Source of the DNA: Ensifer sp. PDNC004
Lineage (GTDB): Bacteria; Pseudomonadota; Alphaproteobacteria; Rhizobiales; Rhizobiaceae
Assembly (NCBI RefSeq): GCF_016919405.1
Contig: NZ_CP070353.1
Coordinates: forward strand, 1,054,001-1,118,000
Length of the DNA stretch: 64,000 bases
Direction: 5' to 3'
The first letter of the stretch is position 1; every line of letters begins with the position of its first letter. Below, one piece after another: positions 32,167-40,686 of the stretch. The notes beneath the pieces are model-generated. The model searched no databases. It was not told the origin of the DNA and saw nothing but the letters and a program-made list of their open reading frames with translations. A program made the position numbers and the translations under genes.

Positions 32167-32479
32167 CATCTACTTCGTTCTCGCCGTCGTGGCTGGCATC
32201 CTCGATATCGGGGCCAACCTCGCATCGACGAAATCGGAGGGGTTCGCCCGCCGTGGCTGGGGCATCCTCTCGATCCTGCTGGTGCTCGCCGCCTTTGCCT
32301 TCCTGGCGGAAGCCACCAAGGGCATGGAGCTCGCCATCGCCTATGCCGTGCTTGGCGCAACCGGGATCTTCGGAACGGCCATCTGCGGCCGTTTCCTGTT
32401 CGGGCAGAAGCTGAAGCCGATCGGCTGGGTCGGACTGGCGCTCATCTTCGGCGCGGTGCTGGTGCTTCACACCGCCTGA
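32153..32479 (+). CDS. SMR-family membrane transporter, second subunit
   Basis: 108 aa from the ATG at 32153 behind GAAGGAACC; resembles MdtI (LFGQKLKPIGWVGLALIFGA near the C-terminus). Four membrane segments. The position of the family glutamate is Asp here (AGILDIGANLASTKS), unlike its partner. Overlaps the partner gene at its start and the convergent SDR gene at its end by 13 bases. Confidence 0.86.
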   Translation: MSAPSIYFVLAVVAGILDIGANLASTKSEGFARRGWGILSILLVLAAFAFLAEATKGMELAIAYAVLGATGIFGTAICGRFLFGQKLKPIGWVGLALIFGAVLVLHTA

Positions 32480-33306
32480 CGCGGGTGCCCGCCGGGTCCG
32501 GCGTGCTTCTTGCCTTCCATGGCCTCCGCCTTGCCGCGGGTCAGCCAGTTCAATACGCGGAAATAGAGGCTGTAGGGCAGCAGGTCCATGAGCTTCATCG
32601 CGTAGGCAAAGCGGCGCGGAAAGGCAATCTCGAACCGTCGCGACTTCAGGCCGGCGACGATACGCCTTGCCGCCTCCTCGCTGGTCACCGGCGCCGGTCT
32701 CAGAAATCGGATATGTGCGGTCCCGGGCGTATCGACGAAGCCGGGGCTGATGATCTGCAGCCGGATGCCGAGCCGGTCGAGATCGAACTTCAGGCTTTCA
32801 GCCATATTGATCAGCGCGGCCTTGGTGGCGCCATAGGCGGCACTGGTCGGCAATCCGCCATAGCCGGCCACCGACGAGACGATGGCGATATGTCCGTACC
32901 CCTGCGCCTTCATATGCTCCACCGCCGGCAAGAGACAGTTGACGACGCCGTTGAGGTTGACGGCAAAGCTCTTCTCGAAGGCCTCGCGGTGAAGCTCGCC
33001 TCCCCGCACCGGCAGCGCGACCCCGGCGTTCAGCACCACGAGCGAAAGATGCCCGTGATCGTATTCGATCGCCGCCATCACCCGCTCCATGTCGGCGGGG
33101 TCGGTGACATCGCCGTCGAGCACGGTGATCCGCCCTTCACTTGCCGCTTCATGCTGCAGATCCACGAGCCTGTCGTGGTTTCTCGCCGTCACGACGACGG
33201 AGTAACCTTCGCGCACCAGCGCAAGCGCCAGTGCCCGCCCGGTTCCCGAGCTTGCGCCCGTTACCCAAGCCAGTTTGTGTTCCGATTTCGTAGATTGAAT
33301 ACTCAT
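32467..33306 (-). CDS. Short-chain dehydrogenase/reductase
   Basis: 279 aa from the ATG at 33306 behind GAGGAG. Cofactor motif TGASSGTGRALA near residue 17, LDGDVTDPA, NAG in VVLNAGVALP, and the catalytic SSVAGYGG...SAAYGATKAAL (Ser, Tyr, Lys). The C-terminus has a hydrophobic segment (PYSLYFRVLNWLTRGKAE), as in membrane-linked SDRs. Substrate unknown. Convergent with the SMR pair. Confidence 0.9.
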   Translation of the reverse strand: MSIQSTKSEHKLAWVTGASSGTGRALALALVREGYSVVVTARNHDRLVDLQHEAASEGRITVLDGDVTDPADMERVMAAIEYDHGHLSLVVLNAGVALPVRGGELHREAFEKSFAVNLNGVVNCLLPAVEHMKAQGYGHIAIVSSVAGYGGLPTSAAYGATKAALINMAESLKFDLDRLGIRLQIISPGFVDTPGTAHIRFLRPAPVTSEEAARRIVAGLKSRRFEIAFPRRFAYAMKLMDLLPYSLYFRVLNWLTRGKAEAMEGKKHAGPGGHPRQAV

Positions 33307-33613
33307 CACTCACTCCTCGGCACGCGCCGGGAAACACGTACGCATCTCCTTCTGTGGGCGAAAAATGACTTGCCCGGCCCTTCTTCGCGGCAGCGCTCCT
33401 TGCCGCCGGCTCTCGCAGTCCCTGGAGACGATTTTTGTTCGGGACAGAGCGACGGCGAAACGCTATTTCTTGCCTGAAGTGCAGGCTGAGCCGAAAACAC
33501 GCCAACATTTCGGCGGTACCGGAACGTTGTCGATATTCGCTGGCCGCCATTCGTTTTTACCTGGTACGTGCCGCCTTGCCGCGGTGCCTGTCCTCAAACA
33601 CGAGGTTCTGAAA
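33307..33613. other. 307-base gap between SDR and cysteine synthase genes
   Basis: The gap lies between two divergent genes and should hold both promoters. An open frame continues upstream of the cysteine synthase start but lacks protein-like character and a ribosome site. No tRNA, repeat or clear hairpin is seen. Confidence 0.6.
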
Positions 33614-34654
33614 ATGGCCATTCTCCCGTCCGTGCTCGAAGCAATCGGAAACACGCCCCTGATCCGGCTGAAATCCGTTTCCGACGCGACAGGCTGCACG
33701 ATCCTCGGCAAGGCCGAGTTTCTGAACCCCGGACAATCGGTGAAGGACCGGGCGGCCCTTTCGATCATCCGCCATGCGGAACGCACCGGTCAGTTGCGGC
33801 CGGGCGGCGTCATCGTCGAAGGCACGGCCGGCAACACCGGCATCGGGCTGGCGCTCGTCGGCCAGGCGCTCGGCTACCGCACCGTCATCGTCATCCCGGA
33901 AACCCAGAGCCAGGAAAAGAAGGACGCCCTTCGGCTGCTTGGCGCCGAGCTCGTCGAAGTGCCCGCCGTTCCCTATAAGAACCCCAACAACTACGTGAAG
34001 ATTTCCGGCCGCCTTGCTGAGCAACTGGCGAAGACCGAGCCGAACGGCGCCATCTGGGCCAACCAGTTCGACAACGTTGCCAACCGCGACGCCCATGTGG
34101 AGACCACGGCGCCCGAGATCTGGCGCGACACGGATGGCAAGGTCGACGGCTTCATCTGCGCCGTCGGCTCCGGCGGAACGCTGGCCGGTGTCGCGCAAGG
34201 GCTGAAGGCGAAGAACCCGGCAATCAAGATCGGCCTTGCCGATCCGCAAGGGGCCGCACTCTACAATTTCTACACCAATGGCGAACTGAAGTCCGAGGGA
34301 AGCTCGATCACCGAAGGCATCGGCCAGGGCCGCATCACTGCCAACCTCGAAGGCTTCACGCCCGACTTTTCCTACCAGATCCCCGATTCGGAAGCGGTGC
34401 CATACGTCTTCGATCTGATCGAGCGGGAAGGCATCTGCGTCGGTGGTTCGACGGGCATCAACATCGCCGGCGCGGTACGGCTCGCCAAGGATCTCGGACC
34501 GGGACATACGATCGTGACGATCCTGTGCGACTATGGTAACCGCTATCAGTCGAAGCTCTTCAACCCGGATTTCCTCGCCTCCAAGGGGCTGCCGGTTCCA
34601 ACGTGGTTGAAGATGGCTTCCAACATTGCAGTGCCATACGAATCAGTTGGATAG
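33614..34654 (+). CDS. cysK: Cysteine synthase (O-acetylserine sulfhydrylase)
   Basis: 346 aa from the ATG at 33614. The PLP lysine is in NPGQSVKDRAAL (residues 38-49), the phosphate-binding loop in EGTAGNTGIGLAL, and the C-terminal GGSTGINIAGAVRLA matches the family. It makes cysteine from O-acetylserine and sulfide in the cytoplasm. A tRNA-editing gene follows after 7 bases, then a sulfurtransferase, so the row handles sulfur and alanine-type metabolites. A related cystathionine synthase-like role cannot be excluded. Confidence 0.9.
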   Translation: MAILPSVLEAIGNTPLIRLKSVSDATGCTILGKAEFLNPGQSVKDRAALSIIRHAERTGQLRPGGVIVEGTAGNTGIGLALVGQALGYRTVIVIPETQSQEKKDALRLLGAELVEVPAVPYKNPNNYVKISGRLAEQLAKTEPNGAIWANQFDNVANRDAHVETTAPEIWRDTDGKVDGFICAVGSGGTLAGVAQGLKAKNPAIKIGLADPQGAALYNFYTNGELKSEGSSITEGIGQGRITANLEGFTPDFSYQIPDSEAVPYVFDLIEREGICVGGSTGINIAGAVRLAKDLGPGHTIVTILCDYGNRYQSKLFNPDFLASKGLPVPTWLKMASNIAVPYESVG

Positions 34655-34661
34655 GAATGCG

Positions 34662-35411
34662 ATGACCAGGACCGTGACCGCGCTCTTCCGTGACGACTTC
34701 TACCTCTCGACCTGCGAGGCCAGCGTCACCGGAATCCTCGAAGACGGCGGGATCGAGTTTGATCAGACCTGCTTCTATGCCACCTCCGGCGGCCAGCCCG
34801 GCGACACGGGCTTTCTGGAGCGCGCCGATGGCAGCCGCATCGACATCGCGGTCGCCCGCCACGGGGAGACCAAGGACACCATCATCCATGTGCCGGCCGA
34901 GGGCCAGCCGGCGCCAGAGATCGGCGAGAAGCTGGTTCTGCACATCGACTGGCCCCGCCGCTACCGGCTGATGCGTATGCACACGGCCTGCCACCTCCTT
35001 TCGGTCGTCTGTCCCTTCCCGATTACCGGAGCATCGGTCGGCGAGGACGAGAGCCGTGTCGATTTCGACATGAGCGAGACGATCGACCGGGACGAGGTCA
35101 CGGCAGCGCTGATGAAGCTCGTCGACGAAAACCACCCCGTTTACGTCCAGTGGATCACCGACGACGAACTCGCCGCCAACCCCGGCATTGTCAAGTCGAA
35201 GAATGTTCGCCCGCCGATCGGCCTTGGGCGCGTCAGCCTTGTCTGCATCGGCGAGAACTCGGCGATCGACAGCCAGCCCTGCGGCGGCACGCATGTGTCG
35301 GAAACGCAGGAAGTCGGCGCCATCCATATCGCCAAGATCGAGAAAAAGGGTAAGGAGAACCGCCGGTTCCGTATCCGCTTCGGCACCCCCGAAGACCGCG
35401 CATCAGTTTGA
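34662..35411 (+). CDS. AlaX-type alanyl-tRNA editing protein
   Basis: 249 aa from the ATG at 34662. It corresponds to the editing part of alanyl-tRNA synthetase: the zinc motif MHTACHLL (HxxxH, about residue 107) and CGGTHVSETQEVG (Cys and His near residue 207). N-terminal CFYATSGGQPGDTGFL is the family hallmark. It removes serine or glycine wrongly attached to tRNA-Ala. It sits 7 bases after cysteine synthase and 16 bases before sseA, indicating a single operon. Confidence 0.92.
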   Translation: MTRTVTALFRDDFYLSTCEASVTGILEDGGIEFDQTCFYATSGGQPGDTGFLERADGSRIDIAVARHGETKDTIIHVPAEGQPAPEIGEKLVLHIDWPRRYRLMRMHTACHLLSVVCPFPITGASVGEDESRVDFDMSETIDRDEVTAALMKLVDENHPVYVQWITDDELAANPGIVKSKNVRPPIGLGRVSLVCIGENSAIDSQPCGGTHVSETQEVGAIHIAKIEKKGKENRRFRIRFGTPEDRASV

Positions 35412-35427
35412 GTAAGGAGTTGCGACC

Positions 35428-36282
35428 GTGACCAACAACAAGAGCGCCTTTGTCGTTTCCGCCGATTGGCTGCAGGAGCGCCTTGGCGATCCCTCGATCC
35501 GGATCCTCGACGCGTCGTGGTACCTGCCGGCACAGAAGCGCAACCCGAAGGCGGAATACGGCGCCGGGCACATTCCCGGTGCGGTCTTCTTCGACCAGGA
35601 CGCTATTGCCGACCATACGAGTGGCCTGCCGCACACCCTGCCTTCGCCGGAAGCTTTTGCCGAAGCCGTCGGCGCGCTCGGTGTCAGCGAGACGGATACG
35701 ATCGTCGTCTATGACGGCCCCGGCATCATGACGGCGCCACGCGTCTGGTGGGAATTGCGCATCATGGGCGCCAAGAATGTCTATGTGCTCGATGGCGGCA
35801 TGGACGGCTGGAACCGGGAAGGCCGGCCCGTGAGCACGGACGTGCCTTCGCCCAAGCCAGCCACGTTCACACCGAGCTTCACGCCGGCCGCGGTCACGTC
35901 TCTCGCGGGGATGAAGCAGATCGTCGCCGATGGAGCGATCCAGATCGCCGACGCCCGTGGCGCCCCGCGCTTTTATGGCGAGGAAGCCGAGCCGCGCGCC
36001 GGTCTTCGTTCGGGCCACATGCCGGGCGCCTACAGCCTGCCGTCCGGCGTCTTTTCGGAAAACGGGAAGCTCAAGGATCTCGAGAGCCTCCGCCAGACAT
36101 TCGCCGCCGCCGGCGTCGATCTTTCAAAGCCCGTGGTCACCACCTGCGGATCGGGCGTGACTGCTGCCATCATCACCTTGGCGCTGCAGTCGCTCGGCCA
36201 CACCGACAACACGCTCTATGACGGGTCCTGGTCGGAATGGGGCGGACGCGCTGACACCGCTGTCGTCACGGGTCGCGAGTGA
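35428..36282 (+). CDS. sseA: 3-mercaptopyruvate sulfurtransferase
   Basis: 284 aa with two rhodanese domains. The active-site loop in the second domain is CGSGVTAAI, the CGSGVT form that marks mercaptopyruvate rather than thiosulfate specificity. The first domain has ILDASWYLP and GHIPGAVFFDQD. It moves sulfur from mercaptopyruvate to acceptors such as cyanide or thiols. AAGGAGTTGCGACC lies before the ATG. Likely co-transcribed with cysK and the editing gene. Confidence 0.95.
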   Translation: MTNNKSAFVVSADWLQERLGDPSIRILDASWYLPAQKRNPKAEYGAGHIPGAVFFDQDAIADHTSGLPHTLPSPEAFAEAVGALGVSETDTIVVYDGPGIMTAPRVWWELRIMGAKNVYVLDGGMDGWNREGRPVSTDVPSPKPATFTPSFTPAAVTSLAGMKQIVADGAIQIADARGAPRFYGEEAEPRAGLRSGHMPGAYSLPSGVFSENGKLKDLESLRQTFAAAGVDLSKPVVTTCGSGVTAAIITLALQSLGHTDNTLYDGSWSEWGGRADTAVVTGRE

Positions 36283-36286
36283 CGCC

Positions 36287-36850
36287 ATGCGCACTCCGAA
36301 GCTCACCTCACTGACGGCGCACGTCACCGAACTCGAAATGACGGCTCCGCCGAAGCAGAGCCTGCCGATGCCGGTCAATATCCAGACCGCGATCCTGCGC
36401 GTCTCCGACATTCCGCTCGGCTACTATCGGTTTCTCTATCTGCGCGTCGGACGCCGCTGGCATTGGACCGAACGGCTGCGAATGAGCGACGAGGATCTGG
36501 CAGCCCTGCTTGGAGACAAGCGGCGGAGCGTAACGGTCCTCTACGTCAACGGCGCGCCGGCCGGCTTCTTCGAGCTGCATCAGGGCGACGACGACGTGGT
36601 CGAGCTTGTGCATTTCGGGCTGATGGAACACGCGCTCGGCCTCGGGCTCGGCAAATGGTTCCTGCTGCAAACGCTGTTTGCCGCCTGGGCACTGAACCCG
36701 AGCAAGCTGAAGGTGACCACCAACAACCTCGACCATCCCCGCGCGCTGCAGCTCTATCAGCAATTCGGCTTCTCGCCGGTCGCGACCCGCGAAGCCACAG
36801 TCAAGCCTTTGACCGATGCCGAACTTCTGACGCTGGTGAAGAACCTCTGA
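36287..36850 (+). CDS. GNAT-family N-acetyltransferase
   Basis: 187 aa from the ATG at 36287, 4 bases after sseA. The acetyl-CoA fold is seen as VLYVNGAPAGFFELH, VELVHFGLMEHALGLGLGKW (loop for the CoA pyrophosphate), and ALQLYQQFGFSPVATREA. Substrate unknown. Last gene of the cysK-alaX-sseA row. Confidence 0.88.
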   Translation: MRTPKLTSLTAHVTELEMTAPPKQSLPMPVNIQTAILRVSDIPLGYYRFLYLRVGRRWHWTERLRMSDEDLAALLGDKRRSVTVLYVNGAPAGFFELHQGDDDVVELVHFGLMEHALGLGLGKWFLLQTLFAAWALNPSKLKVTTNNLDHPRALQLYQQFGFSPVATREATVKPLTDAELLTLVKNL

Positions 36851-36942
36851 AGAACACCATCCGGCAAGTTCCGGGTGTCCCGATGGCTGCTGCCGGTGCA
36901 CTCTCCTGATCGAACAACAGAAGCCGATCAAGGAGATCCACC

Positions 36943-37410
36943 ATGTCGTTGCGCTATATTCCTATGTCCGACGCGGAAGCCCGCCGGATGAGAGAAGGCG
37001 GGCTGGACGCCTATGGCAATGCGCCGGAACGACAGGTCTCCGATGGCGGCGGCGTACCCTGCCGTCATTGCCTGGATTATGTCGAGGCCGGCGCACCCTA
37101 TCTGGTTTTCGCGCTTCGGCCGTTTGCCTCGTTGCAGCCCTATGCGGAAACCGGGCCCGTGTTCATGCACGCCGAGGCCTGCCCGGCGCATGATGGCGAC
37201 GCATTGCCGCCGATCCTGAACTCACGCGCCGACTACCTGCTGCGCGGCTACGGCGCGGACGAGCGCATCGTCTATGGAACCGGCGACGTCGTTGTCAGGG
37301 CAGAAGTCGAAAGTCGCGCAACCGAGTTGCTGGCGAGATCGGACGTTGCCTCCGTGCACGTCCGTTCAACCCGGAACAATTGCTACCAGTGCCGGATAGA
37401 GCTGGCCTGA
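36943..37410 (+). CDS. DUF1203 protein
   Basis: 155 aa behind AGGAGATCCACC. Contains PCRHCLDYVEAGAPYLVFAL and a C-terminal SVHVRSTRNNCYQCRIE, typical of the DUF1203 family, whose members often act on unknown substrates. Cysteine pairs at both ends could bind a metal. Followed by a terminator shared with the convergent ald gene. Confidence 0.85.
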   Translation: MSLRYIPMSDAEARRMREGGLDAYGNAPERQVSDGGGVPCRHCLDYVEAGAPYLVFALRPFASLQPYAETGPVFMHAEACPAHDGDALPPILNSRADYLLRGYGADERIVYGTGDVVVRAEVESRATELLARSDVASVHVRSTRNNCYQCRIELA

Positions 37411-37418
37411 GACGAAAT

Positions 37419-37442
37419 CGGCCCGGCATTGCTGCCGGGCCG
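37419..37442. terminator. Bidirectional terminator between DUF1203 gene and ald
   Basis: CGGCCCGGCA pairs with TGCCGGGCCG over a TTGC loop, a perfect 10-bp stem between two convergent genes. The T-runs are short (AAAC / TTTCG side). Confidence 0.75.
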
Positions 37443-37451
37443 AAACGACTG

Positions 37452-38570
37452 TCAGGCGACGTTCAGCACTGCCTCGGGCGCATAGGCATCATAGCCGAGC
37501 GCTTCGGCGACGGGCGCGTTGGTGACACGCCCGCGATGCACGTTGAGGCCGGCGCGCAGATGCCGGTCTTCGGCGATCGCCTTCAGGCCCTTGTCGGCGA
37601 GCTGCAGACCATAATGCAGCGTGGCGTTGTTGAGCGCATGCGCCGAGGTCACTGGCACCGCACCCGGCATGTTCGCAACGCAGTAATGCACGATGCCGTC
37701 GACCTCATAGGTGGGCTCGGAATGGGTCGTCGCGTGCGAGGTTTCGAAGCAGCCGCCCTGATCGATGGCGACGTCGACGATGACAGCCCCCTTCTTCATG
37801 CCGGTCAGCATTTCGCGGGTCACGAGCTTCGGTGCCGCAGCGCCCGGGATCAGCACGGCCCCGATCACGAGATCGGCGGAGAAGACTTCCTCTTCCAGCG
37901 CATCGATGGTCGAATAGCGCGTGTGCACGCGGCCGGCAAAGAGATCGTCGAGCTGGCGCAGACGCGGGATCGAGCGATCGATGATGCTGACGTCAGCGCC
38001 AAGACCCGCCGCCATGCGGGCGGCATGCAGGCCGACGACACCGCCGCCGATGACGGTCACCTTGGCCGGCAGGACGCCCGGCACGCCACCGAGCAGGATG
38101 CCGCGGCCACCATTGGCCTTTTGCAGCGAGGTAGCACCGGCCTGGATCGCCAAGCGCCCGGCAACTTCCGACATCGGCGCAAGCAGCGGAAGGCCGCCGC
38201 GATCGTCGGTGACGGTCTCGTAGGCGATCGCCGTGACGCCGGAATTGAGCAGGCCCTTGGTCTGTTCCGGATCGGGCGCAAGATGCAGATAGGTATAGAG
38301 AATTTGGCCTTCGCGCAGCTGCGCCCATTCGGAGGGCTGCGGCTCCTTGACCTTGACGATCATGTCCGATTTTTCGAACACGTCCTTTGCCGTCGCGACG
38401 ATTTTCGCGCCAGCGGCACGGTACGCATCGTCGTCCGCGCCGATCCCTGCCCCGGCCTTGGTTTCCACGATTACCTCGTGGCCATGGGCAACATATTCAC
38501 GCACCGAGCCGGGCGTCAGGCCGACACGATATTCATGGTTTTTGATTTCCTTCGGGCAACCGACACGCAT
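37452..38570 (-). CDS. ald: Alanine dehydrogenase
   Basis: 372 aa, the exact family length. Starts [20 protein letters not shown], with the substrate-binding Lys/Arg residues; the NAD site is [20 protein letters not shown]; the C-terminal part contains [20 protein letters not shown]. Converts alanine to pyruvate and ammonia. Start chosen at 38570; the frame upstream is not coding. Divergent from an Lrp-type regulator. Confidence 0.96.
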   Translation of the reverse strand: MRVGCPKEIKNHEYRVGLTPGSVREYVAHGHEVIVETKAGAGIGADDDAYRAAGAKIVATAKDVFEKSDMIVKVKEPQPSEWAQLREGQILYTYLHLAPDPEQTKGLLNSGVTAIAYETVTDDRGGLPLLAPMSEVAGRLAIQAGATSLQKANGGRGILLGGVPGVLPAKVTVIGGGVVGLHAARMAAGLGADVSIIDRSIPRLRQLDDLFAGRVHTRYSTIDALEEEVFSADLVIGAVLIPGAAAPKLVTREMLTGMKKGAVIVDVAIDQGGCFETSHATTHSEPTYEVDGIVHYCVANMPGAVPVTSAHALNNATLHYGLQLADKGLKAIAEDRHLRAGLNVHRGRVTNAPVAEALGYDAYAPEAVLNVA

Positions 38571-38688
38571 CCTTGCGTTCCTCTCCTGTAATGGGCTTTG
38601 CGCCGCTTTTGACGAGGCAATCAGCAAAACACGCTGACAATCGAATGTCCTTGCAAAGACGAAAGCCAACGCGCATTGATTTCGAAGA

Positions 38689-38712
38689 ATATTGCGCCAT
38701 TTGGAGCAATAT
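38689..38712. promoter_or_regulatory. Lrp-type operator in the ald/regulator gap
   Basis: ATATTGC and GCAATAT face each other across 10 bases, 16 bases upstream of the regulator ATG; flanking TCGA/CGA bases extend the symmetry. Probably the site through which the regulator acts on ald and itself. Confidence 0.6.
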
Positions 38713-38727
38713 CGAGGGAAATCACCA

Positions 38728-39189
38728 ATGAGCGAACTTGATGCCATAGATCATGCGATTCTGCGCATTCTTCAGCAGAACGGTCGGATCTCGAATGCCG
38801 ACCTCGCGGCGAAAGTCGGGCTCTCGCCGTCGGCCTGCTCGCGCCGGGTCGACATCCTGGAAAAGTCGGGAACGATCGCCGGATACCATGCCCGGATCGC
38901 CCACAAGGCGCTCGATTACCAGATCATGGTCATCGTGCACATTTCGCTCTCGGGGCAGTTCGCCAAGACGCTCGCCGAATTCGAGGCGGCGGTAAAGCTC
39001 TGTCCGAACGTGCTCGTCTGCTACCTGATGTCGGGGGAATACGACTATATCCTGCGGGTGGCGGCCAAGGATCTGCAGGACTACGAGCGCATTCACCGCG
39101 ACTGGCTTTCGGCCCTGCCCCACGTGGTGAAGATCAACTCGAGCTTTTCGCTTCGCGAAATCATCGACCGGCCGAATGTCGGCATCTGA
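38728..39189 (+). CDS. Lrp/AsnC-family regulator of ald
   Basis: 153 aa. The helix-turn-helix is AILRILQQNGRISNADLAAK then VGLSPSACSRRVDIL, followed by the RAM ligand domain (YQIMVIVHISLSGQF and YLMSGEYDYILRVAAKDLQD). Divergent from ald, hence most likely an AldR-type alanine-responsive regulator. Confidence 0.93.
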   Translation: MSELDAIDHAILRILQQNGRISNADLAAKVGLSPSACSRRVDILEKSGTIAGYHARIAHKALDYQIMVIVHISLSGQFAKTLAEFEAAVKLCPNVLVCYLMSGEYDYILRVAAKDLQDYERIHRDWLSALPHVVKINSSFSLREIIDRPNVGI

Positions 39190-39204
39190 AGGCCAGCGAG
39201 AGAC

Positions 39205-40452
39205 CTATCGGCCAACAACGCAATTGCGGCCGCGTCCCTTGGCGGCGTAAAGTCTCAGGTCGGCCTGCGCCAGCAGATCCTCGACCGAGCCCCCATCGGC
39301 CGGCGTCGAAGAGAGCCCGATGCTCGCCGTCACCGGGCGCCCATCCGGCGTCGACAACTGGCTCGATATCGCGATCCGAATCTCATCGGCGCGCCGCAGC
39401 CCGTCCGCCTGGTCCATCTCCGGACAAAGGATGACGAACTCCTCGCCACCGTAGCGGAACAGGCGGTCGACGGGGCGAATCTTCGATTTCACCGTTTCGA
39501 CCAGCTGTTGCAGCACGCGGTCGCCCTGGAGATGCCCGAAGCGATCGTTGACGCCCTTGAAGTGATCGACGTCAATGATCATCAGGGTGACGGCAGCGTT
39601 CGCGACGGTCGCCGCGCGCAGCATTTCCGGTGCTTCGACCTCGAATCGGCTGCGGTCGAGCGATCCCGTCAGCGTGTCCTGCCCGGAGCGCGACAACAGA
39701 TCTTCGTAGCGCTCGCGGAAGGTCAGCGTGTTGAAGATGTCGCCGAGCGGCCGGTCCGACATGGCAAGCGACGGGTGGCGCGAGAGGTTGAGATAAAGGC
39801 CGACGGCAATGGCATAGAAGGGTGCCGCCAGCATTTTCGCCATCCAGCCGCCCCAGAAGACCTCCGCCGGCGCGTCGTTCCACCAGCGCAGCGCCGCATA
39901 GAAGGCGGCCTGGTCGAATGTGAGCACCACGACACCGCAGATGAGGAAACGGACGGTCACGAAGTGACGCAACCACCGACCGAGGCGCTCGTAGAGCAGG
40001 ATGATCATCAGCGCATCGAAGTAGAGGATCGTCGTGCCCCAGACCATCAGCCATCCCATCTCGTCGATGAAGGCGAGGTCGGCGGAGCGCTCTGCGACGA
40101 TCGATACCGTATCGTGCTGCCGCAGCAGAAGGCTGAGCGCCACAGTGAGGAAATTGCCGGCGAGCAGGCCATAGATCGGTTGGCGCACCGTTGCTGCGTC
40201 CTCCTTCACATAGAGGAGGAGGATCATCATCAACTTGCCGGAAAACAACACGGCCGATCCCGGCGAGATCACGCCGAACGGCAGTTGCACATAGAAGACC
40301 GCAGCGAGATAGGTTTCGATGAAGTGCATGACGCCAAGGGCGGCGACAAATACCCCGAGCCCCAGTCGGGCGCGAAGGTGCAACAGCCCGATCATCGCCG
40401 TCACGTAGACCAGCGCCTCGCCGACGAAGAGAAGAAGGTTGGCGTTTGGCAT
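39205..40452 (-). CDS. Membrane-bound diguanylate cyclase
   Basis: 415 aa. The N-terminal 225 residues contain about seven hydrophobic segments (for example EALVYVTAMIGLLHLRARLG and FLICGVVVLTFDQAAFYAAL). The C-terminal GGDEF domain has YGGEEFVIL (active site near residue 335) and an intact inhibitory site RPVD five residues before it. It makes c-di-GMP from GTP, controlled by an unknown membrane-sensed signal. Alone, leftward. Confidence 0.92.
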   Translation of the reverse strand: MPNANLLLFVGEALVYVTAMIGLLHLRARLGLGVFVAALGVMHFIETYLAAVFYVQLPFGVISPGSAVLFSGKLMMILLLYVKEDAATVRQPIYGLLAGNFLTVALSLLLRQHDTVSIVAERSADLAFIDEMGWLMVWGTTILYFDALMIILLYERLGRWLRHFVTVRFLICGVVVLTFDQAAFYAALRWWNDAPAEVFWGGWMAKMLAAPFYAIAVGLYLNLSRHPSLAMSDRPLGDIFNTLTFRERYEDLLSRSGQDTLTGSLDRSRFEVEAPEMLRAATVANAAVTLMIIDVDHFKGVNDRFGHLQGDRVLQQLVETVKSKIRPVDRLFRYGGEEFVILCPEMDQADGLRRADEIRIAISSQLSTPDGRPVTASIGLSSTPADGGSVEDLLAQADLRLYAAKGRGRNCVVGR

Positions 40453-40686
40453 GTGCTTGAGAAAGTTCCGTTTCGTGGAGCACCGTTAACCAGGAAACTT
40501 GAAGAAAACTTTACCAGGTGTCCGCTGTTGCTCGACCTTTTCAGTGCGAAAATCTGCCGCTTTCGGAAACGGCGGCTTTCCGGCATAGTCGGCGCCAACC
40601 CACCGTCGTTCGCTGACCAGCGAACAAAACTCCCGATTGTATTCCTTTTCCATGAAGACCCGCATTCTTGATAAATGGAGGACCGC

